Of a DNA stretch of 64,000 bases, positions 1 through 12,659 are shown one piece after another. The position numbers were made by a program, and so were the translations under genes. How positions within the stretch are numbered: the stretch's first letter is position 1; the number at the start of each line of letters is the position of its first letter. Under the pieces are notes generated by a model that ran no database searches, was not told where the DNA came from, and saw only the letters and a program-made list of their open reading frames with translations. Origin of the DNA: Elysia crispata (Eukaryota; Mollusca; Gastropoda; Plakobranchidae); contig JAWDGP010005301.1 in NCBI GenBank assembly GCA_033675545.1, positions 200,001 through 264,000 of the forward strand, written 5' to 3'.

Positions 1-342
1 CACGAATTCAAATTGAAAAGTATTATTAACTTATGAAGCAGAATATTGCATAATAACATGCATATATCTGATTTCCCCATGGAATGTTTAAAGCAGGAAT
101 ATTTTTGAACTAGTCGAAATGTAGTGGAATTAGGATGGACATTGTTTGAGCTTCTTTTTTTTTGTATTCAACTGCTAAAAAGCATCACATTGGCTCACAA
201 AGCACACATTTACAGTTCTTAGTTCTTGGTCTGCAGTGTCTTTCCAGTGTGTAGAAATTATAGAATTTATTTAAAAAAATGCAAATTTTTTCCCTCAAAT
301 TACACCTGTGCTTTCAAGCTCTTGGTAATTTAATTTACAAAC

Positions 343-523
343 CTTCAAAGGGTCACATTCAATGTGTGAGAAATAAGCATAGAGAACAATGCCAACGTTG
401 AGTAAAAGAAAACCATAGAGTAGCGTGAAGGGGATATTCAGCAGGGTGCTAACTCTAGCCGCCTGCACTGACTTCATGGAACGGATGCGCTGTAAGCTGG
501 ACTGGTCGAAGGCCATGTTCAAC
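343..523 (-). CDS. Copy A exon 5 (TM6-TM7 region)
   Basis: Codes WLNMAFDQSSLQRI to SHIECDPLK. Acceptor ends ATTAAG, donor GTTTGT. It is 181 nt, exactly the length of the matching exon in copy B (17461-17641), with the same phases (2 in, 0 out). The (N/S)-F-(D/S)-QSSLQRI and YFS-ECDP motifs are shared by both copies. It is the last exon of this copy seen in the window. Confidence 0.85.
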
Positions 524-1636
524 CTTAATGTGAATAAAAAGGGGTTAATCAAGGAAAAGCCATTATATCGTGATTACAGAGATTTAAAACAATCTGTCAG
601 ATAAATGCTGCAAATCATCATGATAAACTTCTCCCCGCCTAATTCTATCTATATCACCTGTAAAACTGGTATTTGAAGCCCCATCAAGAATGGCATGAGC
701 AGCTAGCTTCTGATTGCAGAAGGACACATGCTTCTGAATATTGTTACCTTTTAAGGTTAAATCCTATCTGCGCAAGGCGAGGTGATATCTTAGTATAGGA
801 AATAATGGTACGGTCGAAGTCGCCGCAGATAAATCAGCGAAGTTGATCTTCATAGAAATACTCACCACATAAAAATACCACCGATACAGGTTCCCCAGAA
901 GGTCATCCTGATTCGTGGATCTGGTTTGAACTTGTCAAAGATCACTCTTCCGCCTTCATCAGCGATAGACCACGCATTGCGAAAGCCACCCACCATAGTG
1001 GACCCTGTGCGTAATGAGACACAAGATGAAGAACGTGATAATACATCTTGAGAAGAATTCAATAGCGCTAAATTCAAATCTTGGTTGTTTATCTAATTGC
1101 AAGTAAACTTCCAATTCTGAATGTTTTTTTTATAAATGTTTTGTACAGCCATGTCTTGGACAAAATGTCCGAAATCGACTAAAGCAGAAGGATGTCTTTG
1201 TTGAAGCGCAATAAACAATTGTTTTGGCCTATTAAAATATATTTACTTTTTTTTAGGAACTTTCTGTGGGGTATATCGGGAGCAAAGTGTCATAAACCAA
1301 AAACATTTTTCACATACAATTTGTCCAATCAGATTGTATTGCTAATCATTTGGGTTCAATCATTTAGACTTATCCTTTCCTCACTATCCTACTTCTTTCA
1401 ATAGAGTAAAATTTGCTTGATAGTTGCTACTGCTGTATGGTACTAATCACAGAGCTAAATTTCAGGATGTCTTCAGAGAGGAAACCACTCCTTATTGCAA
1501 GAGTTACGAGAGGGAAGGGCCGTACCTAGATCATGACTTTTTTGTGACTGCTTACCTATGATGTATTATTATACATAATATATAGATTCTTTGCAAGTCT
1601 TGGGTATCGAATTCTCTCACCCTATCTGTCTCTCTT

Positions 1637-1704
<68 letters not shown>

Positions 1705-4044
1705 TGTCTTTCTCTCTCTCTTTTTCCATCGGAATCTGATTATCTGTCTTCCCTTTATTATATTTCAAGGTAATTGGCTCGTAAGACTATAACAGCAATT
1801 CAATGATTCACACTCGTGTGTTTTACTTACTCATTTTGAACAAATGGTATTTACAGAATTATGTAGTTGCAATGGATAAAAGAAAATAAGAAAAGAAAAC
1901 TAAAGCCTTACCCTTGATGATGCAAGCGAAAATTCCTGCGAACACAATTACAGTTTGAAAGGCGTCGGTCCAGATGACGCTCTTAATGCCTCCTACTGAA
2001 GTGTAGAGAGTGCAGACTCCTCCCACAACTAATATAGACAACCACAGAGGCAAGTCCACAGAAGCCTGTAAAACATCGTTTGCACTTAATTTTTTTTTTT
2101 TTTTTAGTTTTCGTTTGAAGCAATATTAACTTAGCTGCCAATTGAAAATAAATTTCATGGCCTATTCAAATGAATGAAGAAAAACAGATTAATTTTCAGC
2201 GATAAACAAATTGGACAGGGGTCAACCAAAGGAATAGTTGATGTTTGAAACTACAGGATGTTTATAATACCCGTTCAATATTAATAACATATCCATACAA
2301 AGTTGTCTTTAGATCCGTCTTTTTCAAGATTTTTCATGAATGCTTAAACTTCATCTTTTAACACGTTGCATGAACACATAAAAGTCGTCATCATAAAGCA
2401 TGCATGCTTTAATATAAACCTTCATATTTGTGTCTTCTAAATCTAATGTGCCCTTATCTACACTTTTATTTACTTAAACCTACGCAGTTTAAGCGCCTGG
2501 CAAGGGTCGTGGCCTTATATCTGACTGAAGTATTGTTCTCCTTCCCCCCACCCACCCCTTTTCTTTTCCCCTCGCCTTATCCCTTACCGTTTCCGTTATA
2601 ATTGGGTTCGACCTATTTAATCAGTCTTAATGCAAGATGTTTAATAGGGAATTAAGTAAAATTATGAAAATGAACCTGTAAAGCTAGAGCTGGCGCTAGG
2701 AGCGCAATAGCCATGTAGCAAATTAGCCGAGCCGCCGCTATGCCCGTGATGAGACCAGTTAAAGTTTTACTCTGAAAGCGCATGTCCAAATATTGGTAGA
2801 TACTGGTAACCTCAAGGGGGTAGACGAGGGGCACGATTGTCCAAGCACTGACCACGTAACTGAGAGAGATGCCGATGTAAATAAGCAAGTAACTAGTGCC
2901 AAATGAATATATCTCACCGGGAGCTCCAATTAGGGACACAGCAGACTGTGGAAAAAACGAGACAATCAAATTTTGGTTTAAGGTATAGATGGCAGATTTG
3001 TGCACAAAACAATCATGGAATTTAAATAACGATGAGCTGAATTTTATCGCAGCTCTTAATTCACAAAAGTTTGTTTTATTTAAAAATTTGATATGGTTGA
3101 ATCTTTATTATAACTTTGCTCAAACGGTGCAGACAGGCTAAGATAATGTCCTGCTTGTTTGGTCCATTCTTTATTTTTGAAAGGAAATACTAAGATGATG
3201 AAATAAACACACTGTGTGCTGCATAAATTAAGGTTGAGATTTTTATTCTTTAAATATATTACATAATATATTTTAATATTTTTAAGTAAATTTATACAAT
3301 GTTGAACTTTATTCAAACCAAAAGCAATAGCTGTATATAATTCTCTTTTCAATTATTTTTTCATTCATGAATGAATATTTTTTTTCAACCGTAACTAAAC
3401 AAAAATTCAGCAAAACACTCTTTGGTTTACATCGGTTAAATTAGCCTCTGTTTCAATAATTTTGCTTTTACTTCAATTTTTGAATAGAAAATATAATATT
3501 TTTAATGTTTCAAAAGAATGTTTTAAACACACATTATTCTCCCAGTAGAGTGCTAGTTTAATCAAGAGACGCGTAAAAGCTTAGCCTGTAAAGCTTTGGG
3601 CTGACAATAAGAAGGCTGGGAGTTCAAGTTCCGTATTAAAGATCTGTGGTGTGGTTGTATCTTATCGATCAAGAATAAAGTGCATGTAATGCGTCCTTAC
3701 CATATTCTTTTGTCACATTTTCAAATGTCTTTTACCGCCAAGAAAGTTTAGTACCGGTAATGTTAGAGCCACTTCATCCATTGCTATTTTTAAGTTGCTT
3801 GTATATAACAAACTATCAAACCTTAAATTGTTCATATTCTTTCTGAATAATGCATATGATTTAGGCATGCATTCAAGAATGGTAAAGAGCAACATCTTAA
3901 TTAGTTTTATAAAACCCAATGAAGATTTTATTTTTTTAATTTTGATCATGAGGACGATAGACAGACAGATAGGTAGGGTTTTTTTTATTAGTAGCCTACT
4001 TAGTAGTAGTACATGCTTGATCCACGACTGTAAAGTTTCGTTAA

Positions 4045-4086
<42 letters not shown>

Positions 4087-4159
4087 CAGTAGCAGTAGCA
4101 GTAGCAGTAGCAGTAGCAGTAGCAGTAGCAGTAGCAGTAGCAGTAGCAGTAGCAGTAGC

Positions 4160-4197
<38 letters not shown>

Positions 4198-4526
4198 GGA
4201 ATGCAGATGTGATTATTGACGCAGAGCCAACCCAAAAAGCTTATCATCCCTCGAATCTTTCTTAAACTTTAGATTTAACGAAGAGTCAAAAATAATAAAA
4301 GGGCTTATGGGAGAAGAGACTTGACATTCACCTGGAAGGTCACGAAAAGCGACATAGCCACTGGTATAAGGTTCATTCTTTGTCCTCCCAAGAGATACTC
4401 TGACCGGGTGAGTTTATTTTTATCTCTGAAAGCGTACCACGCGGAAACGAACACTGGAAAGGCTATTATTATAGCCATCACCAGGTAGTCCCAACCAATC
4501 AGGCTGACGTCTTGCACGAAGGTCAT
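343..4526 (-). CDS. SLC5 sodium-coupled solute transporter, copy A (5' part of gene; continues beyond window start)
   Basis: Five exons on the minus strand (4332-4526, 2676-2945, 1912-2065, 866-1004, 343-523) join in frame with GT donors and AG acceptors and code 313 residues. The protein is the N-terminal half of an SLC5 family Na+/solute symporter of the SLC5A5/6/8/12 branch (iodide, multivitamin, monocarboxylate), a plasma-membrane protein. Family marks are SEYLLGGQRM at the end of TM1, PLEVTSIYQYLDMRF, LLAPALALQ, YTSVGGIKSVIWTDAFQ and FKPDPRIRMTFWG. Start: the Met at 4526 (MTFVQDVSLIGWDY) fits the length of copy B; in-frame Mets lie at 4574 and 4583. The rest (TM8 to the C-terminus) should lie on sequence before position 1. 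All exons seen are open, so the copy looks functional. The substrate cannot be told from sequence. Confidence 0.85.
866..1004 (-). CDS. Copy A exon 4
   Basis: Codes GSTMVGGFRNAWSIADEGG, then RVIFDKFKPDPRIRMTFWG and GGIFMW. Donor GTGAGT is strong, and the acceptor ends CGCACAG. It enters in phase 1 and leaves in phase 2, like exon 5 of copy B, but is 15 nt longer (139 versus 124 nt), so the loop before the DPRIR motif is five residues longer. Confidence 0.85.
1624..1724. repeat. (CT)n microsatellite
   Basis: About 100 bases of nearly pure CT on the plus strand with a few interruptions (CCTCTG, TTTC). It lies between copy A exons 4 and 3. The Leu/Ser-rich reading frame across it is an artefact of the repeat. 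Confidence 0.95.
1912..2065 (-). CDS. Copy A exon 3 (WTDAFQ exon)
   Basis: Codes ASVDLPLWLSILVVGG, then YTSVGGIKSVIWTDAFQ and FAGIFACIIKG. The acceptor ends TTTTACAG and the donor is GTAAGG. At 154 nt it equals exon 4 of copy B in length and phase (0 in, 1 out). The GGIKSVIWTD motif is a strong mark of this SLC5 branch. Confidence 0.88.
2676..2945 (-). CDS. Copy A exon 2 (two copy-B exons fused)
   Basis: A 270-nt exon (90 codons, phase 0 in and out) running from SAVSLIGAPGEIYSFG to LLAPALALQ. The acceptor ends TTTCCACAG and the donor is GTTCAT. In copy B the same stretch is cut by a 3.6-kb intron inside the codon after the YLKL motif. Copy A reads straight through as QYLDMRFQSKTL. Confidence 0.88.
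3558..3690 (+). repeat. Degenerate tRNA-derived SINE-like segment
   Basis: A box-like AAGCTTAGCCTGTAAAGC is followed about 45 bases later by a B box-like GGGAGTTCAAGTTCC, the spacing of a tRNA-type Pol III promoter. No cloverleaf can be completed, so it is a SINE relic and not a tRNA gene. It lies in the copy A intron between exons 2 and 1. Confidence 0.4.
4045..4197. repeat. (GTA)n / (GTAGCA)n compound microsatellite
   Basis: GTA triplets flank a central block of about 13 GTAGCA hexamers, then GTA triplets again. It lies about 130 bases downstream (in the sense of copy A) of exon 1's donor. Val/Ala and Tyr/Cys frames across it are artefacts. Confidence 0.95.
4332..4526 (-). CDS. Copy A exon 1 with likely start codon
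   Basis: Codes MTFVQDVSLIGWDYL, TM1, then WYAFRDKNKLTRSEYLLGG and SLFVTFQ. The donor after CTTTCCAG... is GTGAAT. The frame stays open up to an earlier Met at 4583, but the Met at 4526 gives 65 codons against 63 in copy B, and the sequence upstream of it has no likeness to the other copies. Confidence 0.8.
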
Positions 4527-4700
4527 AGTTAACTTCTTTGCATCAGCAGCTGTTGATAGGAAAGACTGTGTCATATGAAACAACGATATTTAGGACATTC
4601 ATAAATCGCTTTAACCGCAAGAAGTTTTCTGAAATTAAGAAGAACAAGAAAAAGGACAATAAGTACACGAACAAGAACAAGATTTCAGGAGACACACATT

Positions 4701-5391
4701 ATTAGATAAAGATTAAGCGTAAATTGTCGATAACAACTTGATGAGATGGTAGGACAGTTTTCAGCAATCAAAATTAAATAGAGAGAACGCAAATCATGAT
4801 GTGGCTTTCCCTTAGCAATGCGTAGTCACTGTTTCCAAACAATCTATGTTGTCTTTATTATCTTTCGATAGTTAAACTGTTCTCAGCTTTTAAAAAGTCT
4901 AATCACTTAGATCAACCTTGTTTTTCTTGTGCCAAATGTGATGTGTGCAAAACTCACTAAACGGAATGGAGGTGATTAGATATGCTCACAAAAGTTTTTA
5001 GCTCAGATTAGTTTGAACCAGTGGTATCATGCCATGTTTTCTTTCTTTTTATATTTTCCAACCAAATAGAGAAACAAAATTTTAGCTTTTTGGTGTCTTA
5101 CATGCTAAAGAATATGATTTTTATATAAGTTAAAACAAGGATCTCATTTTGGGAAGAGTTGAAAAAAATTGGGAGAGATAATTAAAATGTTTTGTGGGTA
5201 CGCAGTTATAATATTTGTTTGAATATTTCATCGTTAATAAGTCTATAAAAGTGAGCTATGCCAAAGCGTGAATTCGATTTATAATGTTTCATTATGATAA
5301 GATAACATTATTTTGTGATTTAGGGCTGTTTGTTCTTTACCTATTACATCAAAAGTTGTTATCGGCAATTTACGCTTTATCTTTATCTAAT
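4701..5391. mobile_element. Foldback/MITE-like element with about 47-bp inverted arms
   Basis: The arm at 4701-4747 (starting ATTAGATAAAGATTAAGCG) reappears inverted at 5345-5391 with only a few differences; both arms contain the run GATAACAACTT and the run AAGCGTAAATTG with one mismatch next to it. The 600-base interior has no coding frame. This is the shape of a non-autonomous DNA transposon. I could not fix a target-site duplication. It lies just upstream of the copy A start codon. Confidence 0.65.
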
Positions 5392-5845
5392 GCTTATCAC
5401 ATCAATAAATTTTAATGTTGATAATGTGCGATTAGTTTCGTAATCTAGCGAGTAGAAGTAGGCCCTATTTGTATAACTAATTGAAGCGAACATTGTTGTC
5501 GGTCAAGGTGTTGGAGAATCTGTTGCCTTTTTTTACACATTTTTTTGCATACAAAGTCTCAGCATCATATTTGACGCCCGAGAAAAAAATTGATTTTAAA
5601 GAGGTGATATGCGTAAAACACTGACGAAAAAGAAAGATGCATAGTCACACATCCAATATAATTATATTAGAGATTAAGAACAAACTATTTAACTAAAAGA
5701 TCAACTTATTCACCAATTTAAGAAATGCCTAAAAGCATAAAAAGTGTCGATAAGTAATTGAACTTTATTTAAAAACATCTATCCGTTATAAATAAAGCAA
5801 CACTTAAAACGAAAACAACATTACGGCACATAAAACAGTTATATA

Positions 5846-5976
<131 letters not shown>

Positions 5977-8900
5977 GTGACCGAAAAAGGGGGGGGGGGA
6001 TCGCAAAAGAGGGAGAGGGAGACAAAGAGTGGAAAATGATAGGGCCAGTCATACAAACATACAATCAGGAAGACACAGACAGTGAAAGAGAGAAGAAAGA
6101 AATCGGAAAAAGACAAAAAGAGAGACAGGGAATTATCTTAAGTCATTCTTTATTGCTTGTTTTCGTTTTACTTGTTGTGGTATCATCAATAAAGACTAAG
6201 ATTAAATGTAAATCTAAAGACAAAGATAATATTTTAATATTGTGTGAAGTAAAAACAGCAAACCGAAGTAGTAAATAATATAACTTATGTCGAACAGACA
6301 CACGAGAATATTTTCCTAAATGGGAAAGAATAGTCAACTTTTGCTAAATGTTTAAATCATGCTTTTAGCGATACGGGTCAACTAAAGTCCCCACGTACCG
6401 TGCGTGAAGCAAAGATGAAAGTTGTGGAATCAGATGGAGGAAAATGCGGGCATAAAAAAAAAAGTTATCAACTCTTGAATATAGTAGAGTGATAATCAAG
6501 ACATTGAAAAAATAATGTACATACCAAAATCAAACAAGAATCAAAGAAAGAAATTGAAGCTTGCTTCGGAAATAGGAATAAGTAGAGCATGAATAAGACA
6601 AACTACTCTATTTGACACGTAAAAAAACCTTAGTGGTCTTTCTCATTAATTTGTGTTCAATGAACACACCATTCAGAGGATTGTATTTATACTGGAAAAC
6701 ATTATCATTTGGTTAGTGCAAAAGATAAGATTTATTATCGTTTTCTGTATAGTCATTTTAAGTAGGCGCTTGTATGGTGTAAAATAGCTCGTGAACTTTG
6801 CCTTTAGCAGGCTACTGTTCTCATTTCTTCTCGTTAGTAGCTTTTAACTTAGCAACTGATGCCAGATTGCGCATTAATCCCAAGAACCTAATTTTGAAAG
6901 AACAAGAGAGTAGGCGAAAGACCAAGAGAAGTTAACTAATTGAAATAATAATAAAAGATTATTTACTATCAATAAATGTTATTGTATGTTGAGATTCTAA
7001 TGCATTCCCTCAAAAAAGAAAGTTTTAAGAAGGTATATCTTACATCTTTTGAAGAGAGGTTTAAGTATGCCTAAAGTTGTATGATGACAAAATAGGTATT
7101 GAATTTTCTTATTTAAAACTAATATTTACGACACTCGGTCTCTTTTTATTGAACCTGATATATAGAAGGCAGTAAATAATTAGTCTTGTTGTTACCTTGA
7201 TCCATGGAGACAAGAAAACCTGGTAATAAGCCGTCAGGTAAACTTTGTTTTGATCTGTAAAAGTGCAATTTTTTTAGAAAAACGGAAAATGGAGTTTGCA
7301 AGATAAATTAAAAACTATATATCTCTATTTTTTAATGCTGAATGTCATATGAGCTGATCAAAATTTGTAACATGCCTAACACAAGGCAATGAACGGCTCA
7401 GTATTGGCATATAAACGGTTTTTTAAGAAATGTCGAGATTGATTGCTGTTATGACTCACAAACATTACTGAAATTTTACTATATCAGCCTCTGAAACCGA
7501 TCTTCATTACATATGAAAACAAAGAAACATCACAGCATTATAAATTTCCTTGAAATTTTGTTTTTGTTTTAGCTTTGGATCATTCAACATCAAAATCGCA
7601 AATGGTGACGGGTTAAAAAAAAATCTCTGCTAACTGTATCTTTCAACTGAAGCAGCACATTAACCCGAGGAATTTGCTTAATATTATAACCAGTGAGAAA
7701 GGTCTTCAAAAAGGAGAAGTAAAGAAAGTTAAACAAGGGTAGGAGAAGGGCAGAAAATAGAGGGATTATTATGGTTCCCATCATTGTCCGTCTTGTTTGC
7801 CTATTCTCATTTTTATTCTGTTATAAGTTCGCTCATGTCCCCAATAGTCCAGCTTTTTACTCTACACTGCCACCCTTTGCTTCTTGATAATAAGTTTTTG
7901 CATGCCATTGAGTCTTCTGTTATATCGAGAGTATTTTGGTTTTCTGGCTAGAAGTATATTAACGATTTCTATGCCTTTCCCATTTAATTTTAATCAAATT
8001 CTTATAGATAGTTAGTATCACCGCATAGAAAAATTCGATAGGTAGATAGACAATATTACAGATATAATGAGGCGCAAAGGGAATGGTAGGAATAATAGAG
8101 TTCCAAGCGATCAAGGTTTTACATAACCAGCTATTCCTTGTACCCTTTTCCCAATATCCAATTGTATTTTAACATTCACAAACAGTAGAAACAAAAGAAA
8201 GTGTCAGTGAAAGAACGCGGCATTTGTAAACTATGTTGGTCAAAATGCCACAGCACTGAGAAATGATTAATTACCTTGCCTGTATAACTGTTTATGTGGC
8301 TTGTTGTGATTAAGAAAGTAATTTCATGCGGTTTTCCCCATCAAAATTATCTAGAACCAAGAGCAAGAATATTGAGATGACATTCGTTTCCAGAACCAGA
8401 TAGCCTTACAACCTCAAGCCTCCAGAGTATTTGAAATTTTATCCTTCTTCATTGTTAATAATTTTAGGCTCTAACATTTGATGAGTGATTTTCTCTTATC
8501 ACGCTGACTCGATCATCCTGGTGAGGGTCGGTAACTGAAGAAATCGAAGAGATGAGATAGGTTATCACACATCATTCAATGAAAAGTACTTTAAGGCGTT
8601 TTGCAAAATGTTTTTTTTTTTTTCGATCCTTTTTTCTTTATTGCAAGCTCTGGGATTTCATTCTTTGTTTATAGATTCTTATTGATGTTTATGAAAATGA
8701 TAATCACGCGGGGCCATCATATTCACGGTTGTAATTATTGTTTTACCTACTTAATAGAGGTATGGACTTAATAAAGACCTTTGTAAAAGTCCAAATGTGA
8801 TTTTCAGTTATCACAGACTGTCTACTAGCGACAAAACCCAGAGGCCAAAATGCTTTTTTTCCCCCCCCCCCACCCCCCCTTCCCAAAAAAAAAAAAAAAA

Positions 8901-10450
8901 GCCATTAGTTTCCTTTATAAAATAAAAATCTGGACATGTTTCTTGTTGAATGTGGACGCACAAATTTAAGATTTCTTGGATCAATATATATATCTTTGTT
9001 TTGTTTTTTTTAATATTGACAAAGAATATAAAAAAAAACTATTCTTTAACCTTTTAAGCTTAGCTGATTATTTTTTCAAAGACCCGAAATTAACAATAAT
9101 TCAAACAAAAATTAATCTTAATGCCACTACGATTAAAAAAAAATGTGGTGAACAGAAAGATTCATTTTGATAATATAATTATCAAAAAAATCAAATCTTA
9201 AAAAAATAATCATGACCATTATCTATTTTTTTTTTGCTTTTCAAGTTGCAAATTTCACAATCGCAATACTTTGTCCGAAAGAACTCAAGAAAATTGTAAA
9301 TAATCATCGTTCTGCCTATCATTTATATTATTTATATTTATCTGCGCCCATTTAGGCCGTCATCTGTCAGGCTTCAAAATTAATAATTACACAAGGTGAG
9401 ATTTCATTTCTAAAATCTGCAAAAAAAAAAAAAAAAAGAAAAAAGAGAAATAACTCATACTTACGTTACGATGCATTAAAATTTCTCTAAACTTTGGAGC
9501 TGTCTTCTATTAATTAGATAAAAGAAAAACAGCTCATACTTAATATGTCGGTCGTTATAGATCTAATAAGCTTTAGATAGTGATTCCTGAAATGTCTTGT
9601 CGTTAACTGTTTTCATTTTATGTGGCGAAGCACCGTGAACCACAACACAATTGTGAAGGCTTTTCCTGAGGACTAAGAAGTAGCGACTCAGAATTCTTTC
9701 TGTTTAATTAAAAAAATAAATTATTGTAATCAGATTTTTTACATCGCCATCAAGCTATCTACCTGTTTGATGAAAATGAAGTTTACTATTGGACGTGCCA
9801 TAAAGTTATATCACTGCAAAAGTAGAATGAAATTAAAGGACTCTATGCAAGACAAAGAGCACTAATTTGTCACGCTTGAAAAAAAAATTCCAGAGAGCTG
9901 TTTGGTAATGTTGGGCCAATCTGTGAAAGACGAAGGAACGGAGGTGGAGCAAGAAACAGAATGATGGAAGCACTATGCTAAACACACACTGACAGGAAGG
10001 TCACAAGATAGGATGTGCTAGAACTACATATTCATTTTTCCATTGAGAGTGTTTTACTGCGCTCTTGCACATCTACGAGAAATACAAACTAACATTCATT
10101 ATAAACACTTTGTGTAACTATGTCTTATCATTATATCAAAAGGAAGATTACTTGCATGCTTCTTGTGCTTCAATTTTCTGCGCCCATGTTTTGCTTTTGT
10201 TATATCCTAGTTGTTTGTATGATTTTTTTAAAGGCTAATGATTTCGAAACGATGTTTCCTAAGACTTTCAAACTGTTCACGTTAATTCGAGCGAAGTCAA
10301 GCCCTTTGACATAATATGACAACTTTGATAATTTAAGGATTACATTCCATACTTTGCTGAGCAGTTGTTTGTTTTTTTATGTTTTACTTTAAATTATTGA
10401 CTAACACTAGAAATCTTTGTTGCATTACTTAAATTTTAGTTCTTTAATTT
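5977..10450. other. Intergenic sequence between copies A and B, no gene recognised
   Basis: AT-rich DNA upstream of copy A with homopolymer runs (C/A tract near 8860-8900). No frame longer than about 65 codons has likeness to a known protein. A 5' untranslated exon or promoter of copy A could lie here, but I cannot point to one. Confidence 0.5.
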
Positions 10451-10458
10451 TTCCTCTC

Positions 10459-10585
<127 letters not shown>

Positions 10586-12322
10586 ATCCCTCCCTCCCTC
10601 CTATCTCTCTCGCTCTTTTTCCATCTCTTATTATCTGGTTTTTTTCCGTCTCGATATTTCACATGTTTCATTCATTGGTTTATTTGTTCAATATATTTAT
10701 GCCCTATGTTGATTATATTATTTTTTTTACTTTCTTTTTTGTTTGCTTTGCATGTGGATCTCAGAATGAGTTGTATTGTTTTTTGTCTGATGAAGGGGTG
10801 AAATTGAAAACGAACGTGTTGTGTTTTGTTTTGTAAAGAGGCGCTCTTTATCTTTGGATTTGTTTTTATCATTTTTTGGTTTTTTTTTTCCGTTTTGGTT
10901 ACTAATAGTTTGTTTTTCCACTATGCCTTGTAAGTATACATCCAGCTCTATTGCGACATTCAACTTTTAATTTACCAGAAACTATATCAGCACGTTATGA
11001 GGATTGGGGAAACTTTACATAAATCTTTGATCGGGTTATCTTCTAAGTTAGCGCTTGATTCCAGAAAATCTTTGAGAGGGAAAGTGGGTGTCCTGATTGG
11101 ACGTAGGTAAAATTTTATCTTTCGGTCAGCTCTGACTGTAACTGGGGTCACAGTGACGAGGGTTTTGAGCTCTTCTACACGGACCGCACATGTCGATATT
11201 GGGAATATTATAATTACAGGTTGGTTCCATAAGAGACATTGTCAGTTACTTTTTTTAATGAAATTACGAAGAGCTATGCTGTCTGTTACATTGGCCTGAT
11301 GTGGTCGTGTGTATTTTAAGTTAGAGTAATTGTGCGAGCCAGGCTGTGCCCAATATAATAAAAGTAAAGAGCACCGTAAATTTCTTTAGATATGATGGAT
11401 ACACATTTGCTTTGAATTATTCCGTCATATTTCTTGTGTCATCTTTATACAATTTATTATCTTTCTGACGTATATGAAACTCACTTTCTCTAGTAGGGAC
11501 ACAAAAGTTTATATATTTTGTATTTTATAATTTCGTAAACGTCATTAAAGTTTTAGCGCAAGATAACGTTCTCACTTGTAAGTGTAGCGGGTTTCTAATT
11601 AATTATAAAGTTTTCTACCAACTGACAATTATTGACAAACGATTTACCTATTCTTATCTACTTTCATATGTGAATGAATGTATTTAAAAAATAATTGAGA
11701 TGTGGATGTCAATGCTCAGATTACTTACCATGAAAAATTTGTTTTCCAATATGACTTTGTAACTGTGTTACAAAATAAATTTCAGATAGTGGCATAGGCC
11801 TTAAGTCACAGGTTTTTCTGCAATGTCCTTTTCAATAACTACAGCTGGATTATCTCAGTGGCAAGAATATATTCGTGGATTTCAGAAAACTTGCGGTGTT
11901 ATAGTGTCTTGAACTACATTGTAGTTCTGATGTGTGTTTCACATGATGATGGTGGGGGAAGCAGGATTCAAACTCTTTTTAAACTTTGTCAAAAGCTTTG
12001 CGTAACAAATATCCATACCGAAATTAATTGTCAACCCACATCTGTATTTCAAAAGTATAGGCACAGGTCTAAAATAATATGTGGCCTACATGAAATTAGT
12101 TCCAATTGATGCGTTTCATTTAAAACATAATATCTATTTTATTCATTCTTTCCTTAAATCTGCTTAACCTTTGCAGCGTATATTTTCATGTGATAACTTG
12201 ATTGCTATTAACGATAAAAAAAATTATTTCGAAACTTTGTACAGCAATGCCACTAATTTTAAGACATTCTATTGTAGTTATTATAATTCTCTTCCTTACA
12301 ATCATCTGTTTTTGTATTAGAA

Positions 12323-12652
<330 letters not shown>

Positions 12653-12659
12653 GCAGTAA

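Noticed and set aside
3795-4265. 156-codon frame with a Val/Ala run
   Set aside because: Most of it is the GTA/GTAGCA repeat; the rest resembles nothing and overlaps the copy A intron.
7195-7255. Exon-like piece LPDGLLPGFLVSMDQ on the minus strand with a GTAACA donor
   Set aside because: Faintly like the LPGLPGLFIA motif of SLC5, but too short and lacking neighbouring exons.
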